Assembly (NCBI GenBank): GCA_905234835.1
Contig: CAJOIZ010000025.1
Location: 1 to 53,627, forward strand
Reading direction: 5' to 3'
Source of the DNA: Paludibacteraceae bacterium
Lineage (GTDB): Bacteria; Bacteroidota; Bacteroidia; Bacteroidales; Paludibacteraceae
DNA: 53,627 bases
Part shown: positions 33,963 through 43,132 of the stretch, piece after piece
How positions within the stretch are numbered: position 1 is the stretch's first letter
Layout of the letters: every line of letters begins with the position of its first letter
The notes under the pieces: model-generated
What the model was told of the DNA's origin: nothing
What the model saw: only the letters and a program-made list of their open reading frames with translations
Databases searched by the model: none
Translations under genes and position numbers: made by a program

Positions 33963-34077
33963 ATTGCCCGCTGTCTGACGTGGCTACACGCCAACCCGTA
34001 CCGGCAGGACTTGTACGGTAAAGCAATGGACGGATACAAGGAAAATGTACGGCGTTTGGCTCTTGTATCGTAGGACT

Positions 34078-35244
34078 TTACAGGCACTCGAAGGTATTGA
34101 CCCGCAGGCGGTCGTAGGGACGGGAATGGCGGATGTAGTTCTCCGAGAAACCGTACATCACACCATGATCGTTCTTGCCTTCCCAAAGGACGGTCTGCGG
34201 CATTCCCTCACAAGAAGCGTAGAACGCCTTCAGTTTGTTGTCGCTCACCTCGTGCAAGACTTGACTGCGGCGGTGACGCTCCTTCATCGGGACTACAGGC
34301 AGATCCATAGCCAGCATCCTCGTGCCTTCGCGCTCCGAATAGGTGAAGACGTGCAACTGACTGACCGGCAAAGACTCAACGAACGCTTTGTACGTTTCCC
34401 AACGCTCGTCCGTCTCGCCTCTCACGCCCACCATACAGTCCACACCGATAAAAGCGTGGGGCAGCGCCTGTCGGATGTAACTGACCCGCTCACGGAAAAG
34501 GGCGGTGTCGTAATGGCGGTTCATGATGCGCAGCACCTCGTCCGAACCCGACTGCAAAGGGATATGGAAATGCGGCGCGATATGTGCCGACTGCGCCACG
34601 AAATCAATAATTTCTGTAGATAGGAGGTTGGGTTCGACACTGCCAATGCGCACACGGTAGGGCTTGTCGAAAGGAAGCGCGTCCAAAGCCCGCAGCAAGT
34701 CAAGGAATGTTTCGCCGGTGGTCCGTCCGAAGTCGCCTATATTGACCCCCGTCAGCACAATCTCCTTCGCACCCTCTGAAAGAGCGGTCACAGCCTGCGC
34801 GCAGACGGCGGCGATGGAGGGATTGCGGCTTCTGCCACGGGCGTAGGGGATGGCGCAATAGGTGCAGAAATAGTTGCAGCCGTCCTGCACTTTCAGGAAA
34901 CAGCGTGTGCGGTCGTCTTTGGAGCAGGCGGACAGAAAAACGTCCTCGCGTTTGGGAACGACGCGGTCCACCTCCGCCATATCGGCAATCTCCTTCGGGT
35001 GCAGCCGTGCGTAGCAGCCTGTCACAATGATTTTCGCGCCCGGGTTCTCGCGACGGACGCGGTGGATAGCCTGACGGCCTTTCTGGTCGGCTGTGTCCGT
35101 TACCGTGCAGGTGTTGACTATCACCAAATCAGCCTCCTCGCCCTGTTTGGCACGCTCGTAGCCGCGTTGGACGAGTTCGTTCATCAGCGCGCTCGACTCC
35201 GCAAAATTCAACTTGCAGCCTAATGTGACAATGCGTATTTTCAA
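34078..35244 (-). CDS. mtaB: tRNA t6A37 methylthiotransferase MtaB
   Basis: 388 residues, a radical-SAM methylthiotransferase. The N-terminal domain has TLGCKLNFAESSAL and VNTCTVTDTADQKGRQ with the cluster-binding Cys residues, plus VTGCYARLHP. The radical-SAM CxxxCxxC is in DGCNYFCTYCAIPYARGRSR. It adds a methylthio group to t6A37, giving ms2t6A in ANN-decoding tRNAs. It is somewhat shorter than usual (about 430), mainly through a compressed linker before the radical-SAM domain and a short C-terminus. Last gene of the probable 41033-34078 operon. Confidence 0.92.
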   Translation of the reverse strand: MKIRIVTLGCKLNFAESSALMNELVQRGYERAKQGEEADLVIVNTCTVTDTADQKGRQAIHRVRRENPGAKIIVTGCYARLHPKEIADMAEVDRVVPKREDVFLSACSKDDRTRCFLKVQDGCNYFCTYCAIPYARGRSRNPSIAAVCAQAVTALSEGAKEIVLTGVNIGDFGRTTGETFLDLLRALDALPFDKPYRVRIGSVEPNLLSTEIIDFVAQSAHIAPHFHIPLQSGSDEVLRIMNRHYDTALFRERVSYIRQALPHAFIGVDCMVGVRGETDERWETYKAFVESLPVSQLHVFTYSEREGTRMLAMDLPVVPMKERHRRSQVLHEVSDNKLKAFYASCEGMPQTVLWEGKNDHGVMYGFSENYIRHSRPYDRLRVNTFECL

Positions 35245-35286
35245 CTATAGACTATCCTGCTTCTTTCAACTATCAACTTTCAACTA

Positions 35287-36006
35287 TCAACTAATGCTGA
35301 ACATTTTCCCGAACTCGGCGGGTGCTGGTGCTGTGATGGTCAGCTGCTCTTTGCGGACGGGGTGGAGCAGGGTGATGGAGCGGGCGTGAAGCGATATGCC
35401 GCCGTCGGGATTGCTCCGCTTGGCTCCGTATTTGAGGTCACCCTTGATGGGACAGCCTATCGCCGCCAGCTGGCAGCGTATCTGATGGTGGCGGCCCGTT
35501 TCCAGACGTATCTCCCAGAGGTGGTACCGCTCGCTGTGGGCTATGATGCGGTAGTGCAGCACGGCATCCTGCGCTTTCTGGTGCGGGGAGAGGTGCGCGC
35601 TTGCGGATACGATGAACGACTTGTTCATCTTCTCGTTGCGCCACATCCGGTGCCGGAGCGTTCCTTCCTCTTCGTCGGGACATTGCGCCGTGACCGCCCA
35701 ATAGACTTTCTGTATGCCGGTGCCTCTGTCTTCGGACATGGTCTGTGATTCGGTGTGCTCTTTGAGCATCTCGCACAGTCTTGCCAGCGCCTTGCTCGTG
35801 CGGGCGAACAGCACCACGCCGCTCGTCGGACGGTCAATTCGGTGGGGCAAACCGAGAAAGACCTCACCCGGCTTGTTGTACTTGTTCCGTATATAGGCTT
35901 TCACGCTGTCAATCAGCGAAGGGTCGCCCGTCTTGTCGCCCTGCACCAGTTCGCCGCACGCCTTATTGACGGCTATCAGATGGTTGTCCTCGTAAAGAAC
36001 GGTCAT
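35287..36006 (-). CDS. RluA-family RNA pseudouridine synthase
   Basis: 239 residues. GLPHRIDRPTSGVVLFARTS contains the catalytic Asp of the family (HRxDxxTSG). There is no N-terminal S4 domain, so it is a short member. The target RNA position cannot be told from sequence. The final codons and stop are built from CAACTATCAACT-type repeat sequence, so the C-terminus may have been altered by repeat insertion. It is 12 bases downstream of the serine acetyltransferase. Confidence 0.9.
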   Translation of the reverse strand: MTVLYEDNHLIAVNKACGELVQGDKTGDPSLIDSVKAYIRNKYNKPGEVFLGLPHRIDRPTSGVVLFARTSKALARLCEMLKEHTESQTMSEDRGTGIQKVYWAVTAQCPDEEEGTLRHRMWRNEKMNKSFIVSASAHLSPHQKAQDAVLHYRIIAHSERYHLWEIRLETGRHHQIRCQLAAIGCPIKGDLKYGAKRSNPDGGISLHARSITLLHPVRKEQLTITAPAPAEFGKMFSIS

Positions 36007-36018
36007 TGCTCAGCAGGT

Positions 36019-36750
36019 TTATTGGTTGGCGTTGTTCACTAACACCCGCGAATGGGGCGGCACTGAATGCGTCAGCCACTGGTTGCCGCCTATGACTGAA
36101 TGGTGTCCGATAGTGATGCGTCCCAGCAAGGTTGCGTTGGAATAGACGGTCACATAGTCTTCCAGAACGGGGTGGCGGGGCTGGTTGATCATATTGCCGT
36201 GTTCGTCGGTCTGGAAGTTCTTCGCTCCGAGCGTGACACCCTGGTACAGGGTCACGTGGTTGCCGATGATGCACGTCTCGCCGATGACCACGCCCGTACC
36301 GTGGTCGATGGCGAAGTACTCACCGATCTGTGCGCCCGGGTGGATGTCAATTCCTGTGAGCGTGTGCGCCCTTTCCGTCAGTATGCGTGGGATGATTTTC
36401 ACGCCCAACCGGTGCAGACAGTGCGCAACACGGTAGTTGATTATCGCCTGGATGAACGGGTAGCAGTAGATGACCTCGTCGCGGTTGTCCACAGCGGGGT
36501 CGTTGGCTATCATCGCCTCCACATCCGTATAGAGCAGACGCTCTATTTCAGGCATCTCGGCGAGAAAAGCGTCCGCTTTCTCCACGGGTATCTGGTCGCA
36601 CAGCACCAGCCGCAACTGCTGTTTGCGGACATTCAGATAGTTCTCCAGCAGATGCTCTTCCGTAGGGCAGGGTTCAAAGTAACCAGGGAAAAAGATGTTT
36701 TTCGACAGCAGCGCAATTTGCTTGATGGCTTGTATGTCAGGACATTTCAT
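36019..36750 (-). CDS. cysE: Serine O-acetyltransferase
   Basis: 243 residues. After a helical N-terminal part (VEAMIANDPAVDNRDEVI, PFIQAIINYRVAHCLH) comes a left-handed beta-helix of hexapeptide repeats: GIDIHPGAQIGEYFAIDHG, GVVIGETCIIGNHVTLYQGV. His in DHGTG is the catalytic position. It makes O-acetylserine for cysteine synthesis. The gene start overlaps the end of the thioesterase gene by 14 bases. Confidence 0.9.
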   Translation of the reverse strand: MKCPDIQAIKQIALLSKNIFFPGYFEPCPTEEHLLENYLNVRKQQLRLVLCDQIPVEKADAFLAEMPEIERLLYTDVEAMIANDPAVDNRDEVIYCYPFIQAIINYRVAHCLHRLGVKIIPRILTERAHTLTGIDIHPGAQIGEYFAIDHGTGVVIGETCIIGNHVTLYQGVTLGAKNFQTDEHGNMINQPRHPVLEDYVTVYSNATLLGRITIGHHSVIGGNQWLTHSVPPHSRVLVNNANQ

Positions 36751-37495
36751 CGTTCGATAGTGTTTTCATGTTAATCAGCCGGGCTGAAGCGGAAATCTCG
36801 CCTTCGCCGTTCAGTATCTGCCAGCGGCACGAATCGCCCGTGTCCGAAAATCGGATGGCATAGTCGTCTCCTTCCTTGATTTCGCGTGAGTATTGGATGG
36901 AGAGTCGCAGCGGAACAGGTTCGTTCAGAAAATCCGGCCGATGGACATTGAGCATGTGCTCGAGGTACTTGCATGAGTTGCAGTGACCGTTGTAATCAAG
37001 GTCCGAATAAACGACACGTGATGTGAACGCAGTCGGCACATCGCTGAGCGGCATCATCCTCGGCAGACGCGGAAGAACTAGCTCCTCTCCGTCTTCGCTG
37101 TCTGCAAACATCGGCAGGTCGAACGCATTGACCGCTTGCCGCGTTTTCAGGTCCAGTACCGCCCATACGCTTTTCACACGGCCAATCACCTCTCCGTCTG
37201 TATCGCTGCCTTTATAAAAGCGGTAGTCACGGGTGGAGAGCATGTGTGCGTTGCGCTCAATCCATGTCTCGATGGTCACCATCTCGCCGTGTACAGGCAG
37301 TGCCTGCATCTCGATGTCCATACGTGAAAGAATCCACGTATAGCCGTATGGCAACAGCTGCTTGATGCCGAATCCCAGCCGGTCAGCCACATCGCCCGCC
37401 GTCTGAAGCAGCCTGTTCTCAAGGTTATATAAACGCCAACGCCGTGTCGTATCCACTTCCTGGTACGACACGGGCAGGGTATAAGTGTATTTCAT
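36737..37495 (-). CDS. Acyl-ACP thioesterase
   Basis: 252 residues with two hot-dog domains. The first contains YQEVDTTRRWRLYNLENRLLQ and WILSRMDIEMQALP, the second DLDYNGHCNSCKYLEHMLN with the Asn, His and Cys residues seen in FatA/FatB-type active sites. It releases fatty acids from acyl carrier protein and so terminates chain elongation. The gene lies between the amylase and serine acetyltransferase genes. Confidence 0.9.
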   Translation of the reverse strand: MKYTYTLPVSYQEVDTTRRWRLYNLENRLLQTAGDVADRLGFGIKQLLPYGYTWILSRMDIEMQALPVHGEMVTIETWIERNAHMLSTRDYRFYKGSDTDGEVIGRVKSVWAVLDLKTRQAVNAFDLPMFADSEDGEELVLPRLPRMMPLSDVPTAFTSRVVYSDLDYNGHCNSCKYLEHMLNVHRPDFLNEPVPLRLSIQYSREIKEGDDYAIRFSDTGDSCRWQILNGEGEISASARLINMKTLSNDEMS

Positions 37496-37514
37496 CGGGT
37501 GAGAAACAGTTCCA

Positions 37515-38969
37515 TTATCGGGTCAGCAACAGATATTGCCAAGCGGGCAACGTAAACGTGGTGGTCGGAACAGTCACCGTGATGGCGGAGCCGTTGATGT
37601 CTGTCCATTCGCCGCAGAGCGACTCGCAGGGCATCGTGATATCAACCGTCTGCTCCTCGTCCGACATATTCATCAGCGCAATCACCTCGCTATGGCGGCA
37701 GTTGTCCTTTTTGTTGCATTCTTTCTTGTCTTCGCACGCTTTCTTGCAGCCTTCGTCTTTCTTGCAGCATCCTTTTTTTGCCGCGCAGGTGCGGATGGCG
37801 GCAAAAATGTTGTCGTTGTCGCTTTCAAGACGAATCATCGGCGCGCCCATCTCGTTGCTCCAGAGGGCAGGATTGGCTTTGCGGAAGGCGTTAAGACGCT
37901 GGTACATACCGTATTCTGGAGCATTCTCCTCGCGGTCAATCACGTCCTTCTCGAAGAACTGGAGACGGTGGTGGTTGCCCGATAACTGACCGGTGTAAAT
38001 CAGCGGCATACCGGGAACGAAGTAGGTGAACGCCGCCATCATATACGCGGCATCGCCCATACGCTCAAACTCTGTGCCGTTCCACGAGTTCTCGTCGTGG
38101 TTGCTCGTGAAGTTCATACGGATAGCCTCGCAGCGCAGTGTGGTATCTACCTTCTGGAAGTACTGCCACAGGTCATCCACGGTCATCTTGCCTTGTGCCA
38201 CTTCGTTCATCAGGTGATGGAGCGTCCAACCGTAGTACATATCAAATGCCTGCTCGGTCAGTTCCTGCGCCTTGTCCTCGTCTTCAGCCAACGTGAACAT
38301 ATCGGGGTGAGTCTTACGCAGGTCTGCCATTGCCCAGTTCCAGAAGTCGGTCGGCACTTCGCCTGCAACGTCGCAGCGGAAACCGTCAATGCCGATGGTG
38401 TCCATCCACCAGTGCATAGCCTGCAGCATCGCCTCTCGCATATCCTGGTTTTCGTAGTTGAGCTTGCTGATGTCGGTCCAGTCATACTGCACCATCAGGT
38501 TGCCGAGGCTGTCGCGGTAGTGCCAGCCCTCATTCTTAGTCCATTCGCTATCGGGAGCGGTATGGTTTGCCACCCAGTCCAGAATGACCTTGAAACCGAG
38601 GTCATGAGCGGCTTTCAGGAAATGCTCAAAGTCTGCCCGTGTGCCGAACTCGGGGTTGATCTGGCAGTAGTCAATAATGGAATAGTAACTGCCCAATGTC
38701 CCTTTGCGGGTCAGTTTGCCGATGGGCTGGCATGGCATAATCCAAAGAATGTCAATACCGTTATCGCGCAGTTCGGGCAGCAGTGCCTCGGCGGCAGCGA
38801 ACGTACCCTCCTCAGTCAACTGACGAGTGTTCAGTTCATAGATAGTTGCGTTGTAGGCATAGGCGGGATGCCGTCCGTCTGCCATACATTCCTTGTTCTC
38901 ACATCCCTTCTTGCAGCATCCGGTGGCAAGAAGCGTCATTGCACAGAGTGCCAGTAAAATCTTTTTCAT
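37515..38969 (-). CDS. GH13 alpha-amylase lipoprotein with Cys/Lys-rich insert
   Basis: A 484-residue lipoprotein (MTLLATGC). GH13 regions are present: DWVANHT, GFRCDVAGEVP (nucleophile Asp), TLAEDEDK (acid/base Glu) and FTSNHDEN (third carboxylate), so activity on starch-like glucans is expected at the cell surface or in the periplasm. Two Cys/Lys-rich stretches are odd: right after the lipidated Cys (CCKKGCENKEC) and in the C-terminal beta domain at about 395-424 (CAAKKGCCKKDEGC, KKACEDKKECNKKDNC). They resemble each other and suggest a metal- or disulfide-based structure. It is coupled to the second amylase upstream. Confidence 0.9.
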   Translation of the reverse strand: MKKILLALCAMTLLATGCCKKGCENKECMADGRHPAYAYNATIYELNTRQLTEEGTFAAAEALLPELRDNGIDILWIMPCQPIGKLTRKGTLGSYYSIIDYCQINPEFGTRADFEHFLKAAHDLGFKVILDWVANHTAPDSEWTKNEGWHYRDSLGNLMVQYDWTDISKLNYENQDMREAMLQAMHWWMDTIGIDGFRCDVAGEVPTDFWNWAMADLRKTHPDMFTLAEDEDKAQELTEQAFDMYYGWTLHHLMNEVAQGKMTVDDLWQYFQKVDTTLRCEAIRMNFTSNHDENSWNGTEFERMGDAAYMMAAFTYFVPGMPLIYTGQLSGNHHRLQFFEKDVIDREENAPEYGMYQRLNAFRKANPALWSNEMGAPMIRLESDNDNIFAAIRTCAAKKGCCKKDEGCKKACEDKKECNKKDNCRHSEVIALMNMSDEEQTVDITMPCESLCGEWTDINGSAITVTVPTTTFTLPAWQYLLLTR

Positions 38970-38984
38970 TGTCTTATTGTTTGT

Positions 38985-39060
38985 TATTTGGTTCTCTAAA
39001 CTTTCAACTCATAAACTGCTCTCAACTTTCAACATTCAACTCTCAACTCTCAACTCTCAT
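38985..39060. repeat. CAACTTTCAAC-type repeat between the two amylase genes
   Basis: AACTTTCAACTCATAAAC, CTCAACTTTCAACATTCAAC and CTCAACTCTCAACTCTC follow each other. The last bases meet the stop codon of the upstream amylase gene (39057). Confidence 0.75.
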
Positions 39061-41033
39061 TCATGTATCGTGAACGTCTGTATTGTGTACGACAGGTTCT
39101 TACGGTTGATGCCTACGCGGACGGTCTGCCCCATATAAGTCCGGTCGAAGGTAAACACGTCCTTGTCGCAATTGACCGGCAGGAAATCGCCATATTGCAG
39201 TGCAATCAAAGAACGGCGCAGACGGATGATTTCACGCACGCGGCGTTTCATCTCCTGCTCGTCTTCGTTTAGGTTCTCGTCGAAACGCATCATGTGGCGG
39301 TTGTCTGGGTCGCCGCCGCCCACTTCGCCGTACTCATCGCCCTGATAGATACATGGCACGCCAGGCAGCGTCAAGTTCAGTACCTCTTGAAGAAGAGCAC
39401 GTCGGTAGCCAACCTGCGCATTGCCTATGCCGACTGTCCGCGTCCAGCCTTCTTCTTTTCCGTTATCCCATGACCGTATGTCGCCGCCTGCTAATGAGGC
39501 GAAACGTATCTGGTCGTGGTTGCCCGATATATTCCCCATCGTATGGTGGCTGCCGTATGCCGCCGCTGACTCCTCAACCACTTTCAGGACGTTCTCCATT
39601 GAGCCTCCGTTGCAAAGCACATCAATCAGGGTAAAATAGACATTGAAGTCGAACTGTGCGTCCAGCATACCTGTCTTGACGTAACTGCCTATCAGTTCGG
39701 GACTTCCATAGGTTTCACCTATCATCCACAGCGGACGTTCAGGGAACTGCTGCACCATCTTGTGTGTAAGCATACGCCAGTAGTTCTCGGGTATATGCTT
39801 GCACGCATCATGGCGGAAACCGTCCAAATCAAACCGTGTCAGCCAGTAAATAGCCGTGTCGGTCATGTTCTCGCATATCTCCTCCCGCTCCAGATCCAGC
39901 GTCGGTATATGCGTGTCGAACCACGTCGTCAAACGTGCTTCGTCCCACAGCTCGAAATTGCGACGTCCGTCAGGCAGTATGCTGTCCGTATGCCAGTCGG
40001 GGTGCTGCTGATAAGTAGGTGACTGGATATGAAGATGGTTGGCTACATAGTCCAGTATGACGTTGATATTGTGCTGGTGAGCAGTAGCAAGCAGTGTGTC
40101 TAATTCGCCTTCCGTACCGAACCGCTTGTCCACCTGCGTCTGAAGAGTCGGCCAGTATCCGTGGTAGGCAGAGAACTTAGTGTATTTCCTGCTTGGGTCG
40201 TACTTGTTTCCATGAACAAAAGGATAACGTCCCCACGCATCCCAAGGGTTTTGCGAGATGGGGGATATCCACAGAGTATTCACACCAAGCGAATCAAAGA
40301 AGCCATTCTGTATCTTCGCTGTTATGCCCGCGAGGTCGCCGCCCTGGTAGTCCACTATGTCCAATACCTCCGGCGAATTGATTTTCCAATCGTTCGCCTC
40401 GTTGCCGTTATGGAAACGGTCCACAAGGATAGAGTATAGTACTTGCGTATGCGGGTCATGGCGAGTCAGTTCCTTGGCGTTGCTTACAGGCACGCCGTCC
40501 TGCAAAGGTATCAGCAGGTCGTTATAGAGGTGGGTGGCAGACTGGGCATAGATGCGTAACCATGACCTGCCCTTCGGCATCGTGAACGGCAAGGTCAGCG
40601 TATAGACCATACGGTCGTTGTCATACTCGATACGCGACGAATCCAGACACTCGTTGCCTACTAAAGCATACATCTTCAAGAACTCGCTGTGCCGCTTGCC
40701 GTTCTTGTACAACGCAAACTCCACTTGGTCGCGTCTCGGTTGCCCCATAGTCGCCAGACCGAAGCTGAAAGGCTTGTCGGGAAGGACGACTATGTCATAG
40801 CCGTTCAGGTGAACTGTTTGCAGACGGTTGGCGAGGGGCATTCTGATGATGCTATCCTCTAACCACGGCAGATAGTCCGTGCGGTGGAATACTACCGTAT
40901 CGCTCGTCCTGTGTATAGGCATAATAGGCGTTTGCGGCAGGGTGGGGACGACGGTGCGAGTGCAACCCGTCATAACAAGACTCAGTAAACTGACAATTGT
41001 GAACAGAACTGATTTAGAATGATGATACTTCAT
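39057..41033 (-). CDS. GH13 alpha-amylase family lipoprotein
   Basis: 658 residues from the ATG at 41033; a longer frame to 41138 crosses the promoter at 41066-41073. The lipoprotein signal is LLSLVMTGC. An N-terminal beta domain (about 40-200) is followed by the GH13 barrel: DYVANHL, GFRHDACKHIP (nucleophile Asp), MIGETYGSP (Glu) and ISGNHDQIRF. The domain arrangement resembles neopullulanase or cyclomaltodextrinase-type surface enzymes. It is the first gene of a six-gene minus-strand series that ends with mtaB. Confidence 0.9.
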   Translation of the reverse strand: MKYHHSKSVLFTIVSLLSLVMTGCTRTVVPTLPQTPIMPIHRTSDTVVFHRTDYLPWLEDSIIRMPLANRLQTVHLNGYDIVVLPDKPFSFGLATMGQPRRDQVEFALYKNGKRHSEFLKMYALVGNECLDSSRIEYDNDRMVYTLTLPFTMPKGRSWLRIYAQSATHLYNDLLIPLQDGVPVSNAKELTRHDPHTQVLYSILVDRFHNGNEANDWKINSPEVLDIVDYQGGDLAGITAKIQNGFFDSLGVNTLWISPISQNPWDAWGRYPFVHGNKYDPSRKYTKFSAYHGYWPTLQTQVDKRFGTEGELDTLLATAHQHNINVILDYVANHLHIQSPTYQQHPDWHTDSILPDGRRNFELWDEARLTTWFDTHIPTLDLEREEICENMTDTAIYWLTRFDLDGFRHDACKHIPENYWRMLTHKMVQQFPERPLWMIGETYGSPELIGSYVKTGMLDAQFDFNVYFTLIDVLCNGGSMENVLKVVEESAAAYGSHHTMGNISGNHDQIRFASLAGGDIRSWDNGKEEGWTRTVGIGNAQVGYRRALLQEVLNLTLPGVPCIYQGDEYGEVGGGDPDNRHMMRFDENLNEDEQEMKRRVREIIRLRRSLIALQYGDFLPVNCDKDVFTFDRTYMGQTVRVGINRKNLSYTIQTFTIHE

Positions 41034-41065
41034 ATAAACAGGAGTATTAGTGCCAATAAAGCGCG

Positions 41066-41097
41066 CAAAGATAGGCTTTATTTGCCTTTGTTCCAAA
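41066..41097 (-). promoter_or_regulatory. Promoter of the amylase-to-mtaB gene series
   Basis: On the minus strand TATCTTTG is read from 41073 to 41066, with TTTG at 41097-41094 (20-base spacing). It sets the first amylase start at 41033. Confidence 0.75.
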
Positions 41098-41136
41098 TTA
41101 TTTTCTTCAAATTGTTGAAAATCACGTTTGCTATAC

Positions 41137-41182
41137 AAAAAAAGCCGCCTGCTACATATCTCTCATATATAGCAGGCGGGCT
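41137..41182 (-). terminator. Intrinsic terminator of rng
   Basis: On the minus strand GCCCGCCTGCTA (41181-41170) pairs with TAGCAGGCGGC (41154-41144), followed by TTTTTTT. Confidence 0.85.
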
Positions 41183-41221
41183 TGTCTTTCTGTGATAACT
41201 AATCTCTTTGCGTTTCGCAAA

Positions 41222-42844
41222 TCAAACAGCTTGTTCTTTACTATCCGTATTAGTTTCGTCTTCTTCGGGGTGTGAAATGACGTTGCCTTTCGCGTCCTTG
41301 AACCGCATCTCCAACATACCGAGACTCTGGTTCTCTCTGACTATGACTCCGTACTGACGTTGCCAACGGCGGCGGAGGTTGTTGAACAGTCCTCTGTTAG
41401 CGTATGCATACACGAACGGATGCAATTCTACGCGCAGACCTTTTCCGTAATGCGCGGTCATGTGGTCTATCTCGTTTTCCACCGTATCGGTGAACAGGAG
41501 TGTCGGTTGCACTTTGCCTTTTCCATGGCAGGTAGGACATACCTCCATTACGTTCATTTCCACTACAGGACGGACACGATGGCGGGTAATCTGCATCAGA
41601 CCAAACTTGCTCAGCGGCAGGATATTGTGGCGGGCGCGGTCGTGCTTCATCAACTCGCGCATGTGTTCATACAGATTCTGCTGGTTCTCTTTGGACTCCA
41701 TATCAATGAAGTCGATGATGATGATGCCCCCTATGTCACGCAGTCGCAACTGGTGTGCTATCTCGTCCGCTGCGAGGATATTGAACTGGAACGCGTTCTC
41801 CTCTTGGTCTTCGTACAGCTTTTTGGAACCCGAATTGACATCTATCGAGAACAACGCCTCTGTCTTGTCCATCGTCAGATAGCCTCCGTTCTTGAAGCCG
41901 ACTATTCTGCCCAAACCCGTTTTTATCTGTCGGGTAATGTCATAGTGGTCGAATATGGGCTGTTCATTGTCGTAGAACTTAACGATGCTTGCACATTCGG
42001 GAGCTATCAGCCGGACGTATTGGAGAACTTCGTTATAGACCTGCTTGTCGTTCACCTGTATTGATGTGAACTCTGGGGTAAACACGTCGCGTATAGTACC
42101 TATCGTTCTGCCCAATTCTTCGCTGACCAGCCTTACGTTCGCATCCTTGTATTGCTTTTGTGCGGGTGCCTGTTCCGGATGCTGAAGAACGTGAACGGTG
42201 TCTTCCCATCGCTGCAGCAGGATTTTGAGTTCGTTGTCCAATTCGGCAGAGCGTTTGCCTTCCGCTACGGTGCGGATGATAACGCCGTACCCTTCCGGAA
42301 GAATGGCGCGAATCAGTTGTGTCAGACGTTTGCGCTCGCTCTCCCGTTTAATCTTTTGACTGACCATCACCTTGTCCGCGAACGGAATAAGAACCATGTT
42401 CCGTCCTGCAATGTTGATTTCGGCAGTCACTCGGGGACCTTTTGTGTTGATGGGCTCTTTGGTAACCTGGACCAGCAGCATGTCTCCTACATGCACGTAA
42501 TTGCCTATCTGACCGTCCTTGCCCAATCCTTTCTGACGTTGCATCTCCTCCATCAGTGGCATGCGGCGGCGGTTGGAAACCGCCTGCGTCAAGTAACTGC
42601 GGAGAGTAAGAAAAGAACTTCCTAAATCCGGATAGTGAAGAAAAGCCTCTTTCTCGTAACCTACGTCCACAAAGACGGCATTCAGCGCCGGCATTACTTT
42701 CTTGACCCGTCCGTAGTAGATATTCCCAACCGCATACAGGTCTTCTTCCCTGCTTTCGCGGCTAATTTCCTGCAGACGGTCGTCTTCGGTCAAAGCAATG
42801 GCGATCTCTGTGGGCTGTACGTCCACAATCAGTTCGCTTTTCAT
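41222..42844 (-). CDS. rng: Ribonuclease G (RNase E/G family)
   Basis: 540 residues, RNase G length. An S1 domain (about 35-130) contains GNIYYGRVKKVMPALNAVFVDVG. The DNase-I-like catalytic part carries IVGFKNGGYLTMDKTEALFSIDVNSG and GGIIIIDFIDM with the metal-binding Asp residues, and CPTCHGKGK is the zinc-link. It cleaves 5'-monophosphorylated RNAs and processes rRNA. A perfect terminator-type hairpin ends only 26 bases before its ATG, and no promoter is visible between them. Confidence 0.95.
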   Translation of the reverse strand: MKSELIVDVQPTEIAIALTEDDRLQEISRESREEDLYAVGNIYYGRVKKVMPALNAVFVDVGYEKEAFLHYPDLGSSFLTLRSYLTQAVSNRRRMPLMEEMQRQKGLGKDGQIGNYVHVGDMLLVQVTKEPINTKGPRVTAEINIAGRNMVLIPFADKVMVSQKIKRESERKRLTQLIRAILPEGYGVIIRTVAEGKRSAELDNELKILLQRWEDTVHVLQHPEQAPAQKQYKDANVRLVSEELGRTIGTIRDVFTPEFTSIQVNDKQVYNEVLQYVRLIAPECASIVKFYDNEQPIFDHYDITRQIKTGLGRIVGFKNGGYLTMDKTEALFSIDVNSGSKKLYEDQEENAFQFNILAADEIAHQLRLRDIGGIIIIDFIDMESKENQQNLYEHMRELMKHDRARHNILPLSKFGLMQITRHRVRPVVEMNVMEVCPTCHGKGKVQPTLLFTDTVENEIDHMTAHYGKGLRVELHPFVYAYANRGLFNNLRRRWQRQYGVIVRENQSLGMLEMRFKDAKGNVISHPEEDETNTDSKEQAV

Positions 42845-42870
42845 TCGTTTTCAGTATTTCAATAATTTAT

Positions 42871-42925
42871 AAAAAAGGCTTTGTGACGCTTCACCTGCGC
42901 CCAAGTGAACGCGTGTCACAAAGCC
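42871..42925 (-). terminator. Intrinsic terminator after the 29-residue gene, just before rng
   Basis: On the minus strand GGCTTTGTGAC (42925-42915) pairs with GTCACAAAGCC (42887-42877), with an inner TTCAC/GTGAA pair, followed by TTTTTTATAAAT. It separates the HU transcript from rng. Confidence 0.85.
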
Positions 42926-42980
42926 GGTTACTCCTTAACCCGTTAAGCCTGCAAGTAACCAATCGGCTTACGCCGACTAT

Positions 42981-43070
42981 TTACTTGTGCTTATGACGGT
43001 TCTTACGCAGACGTTTTTTACGTTTGTGCGTAGCCATCTTATGTCTTTTGTGTTTCTTACCGTTAGGCAT
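42981..43070 (-). CDS. AURKAIP1/COX24-like basic mini-protein
   Basis: 29 residues, MPNGKKHKRHKMATHKRKKR followed by LRKNRHKHK, almost entirely basic. It matches a Bacteroidota mini-protein annotated as AURKAIP1/COX24 domain protein, related to the mitochondrial small-subunit protein mS38, so binding to ribosomal RNA is likely. It lies 62 bases downstream of HU and upstream of a strong terminator, so it shares the HU transcript. Confidence 0.85.
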   Translation of the reverse strand: MPNGKKHKRHKMATHKRKKRLRKNRHKHK

Positions 43071-43132
43071 AGTAACTTGTTATGTTTAGTTGGTTTGTTT
43101 TTACGTTCAGCAACACTTCAGTTGCCTTTTGT

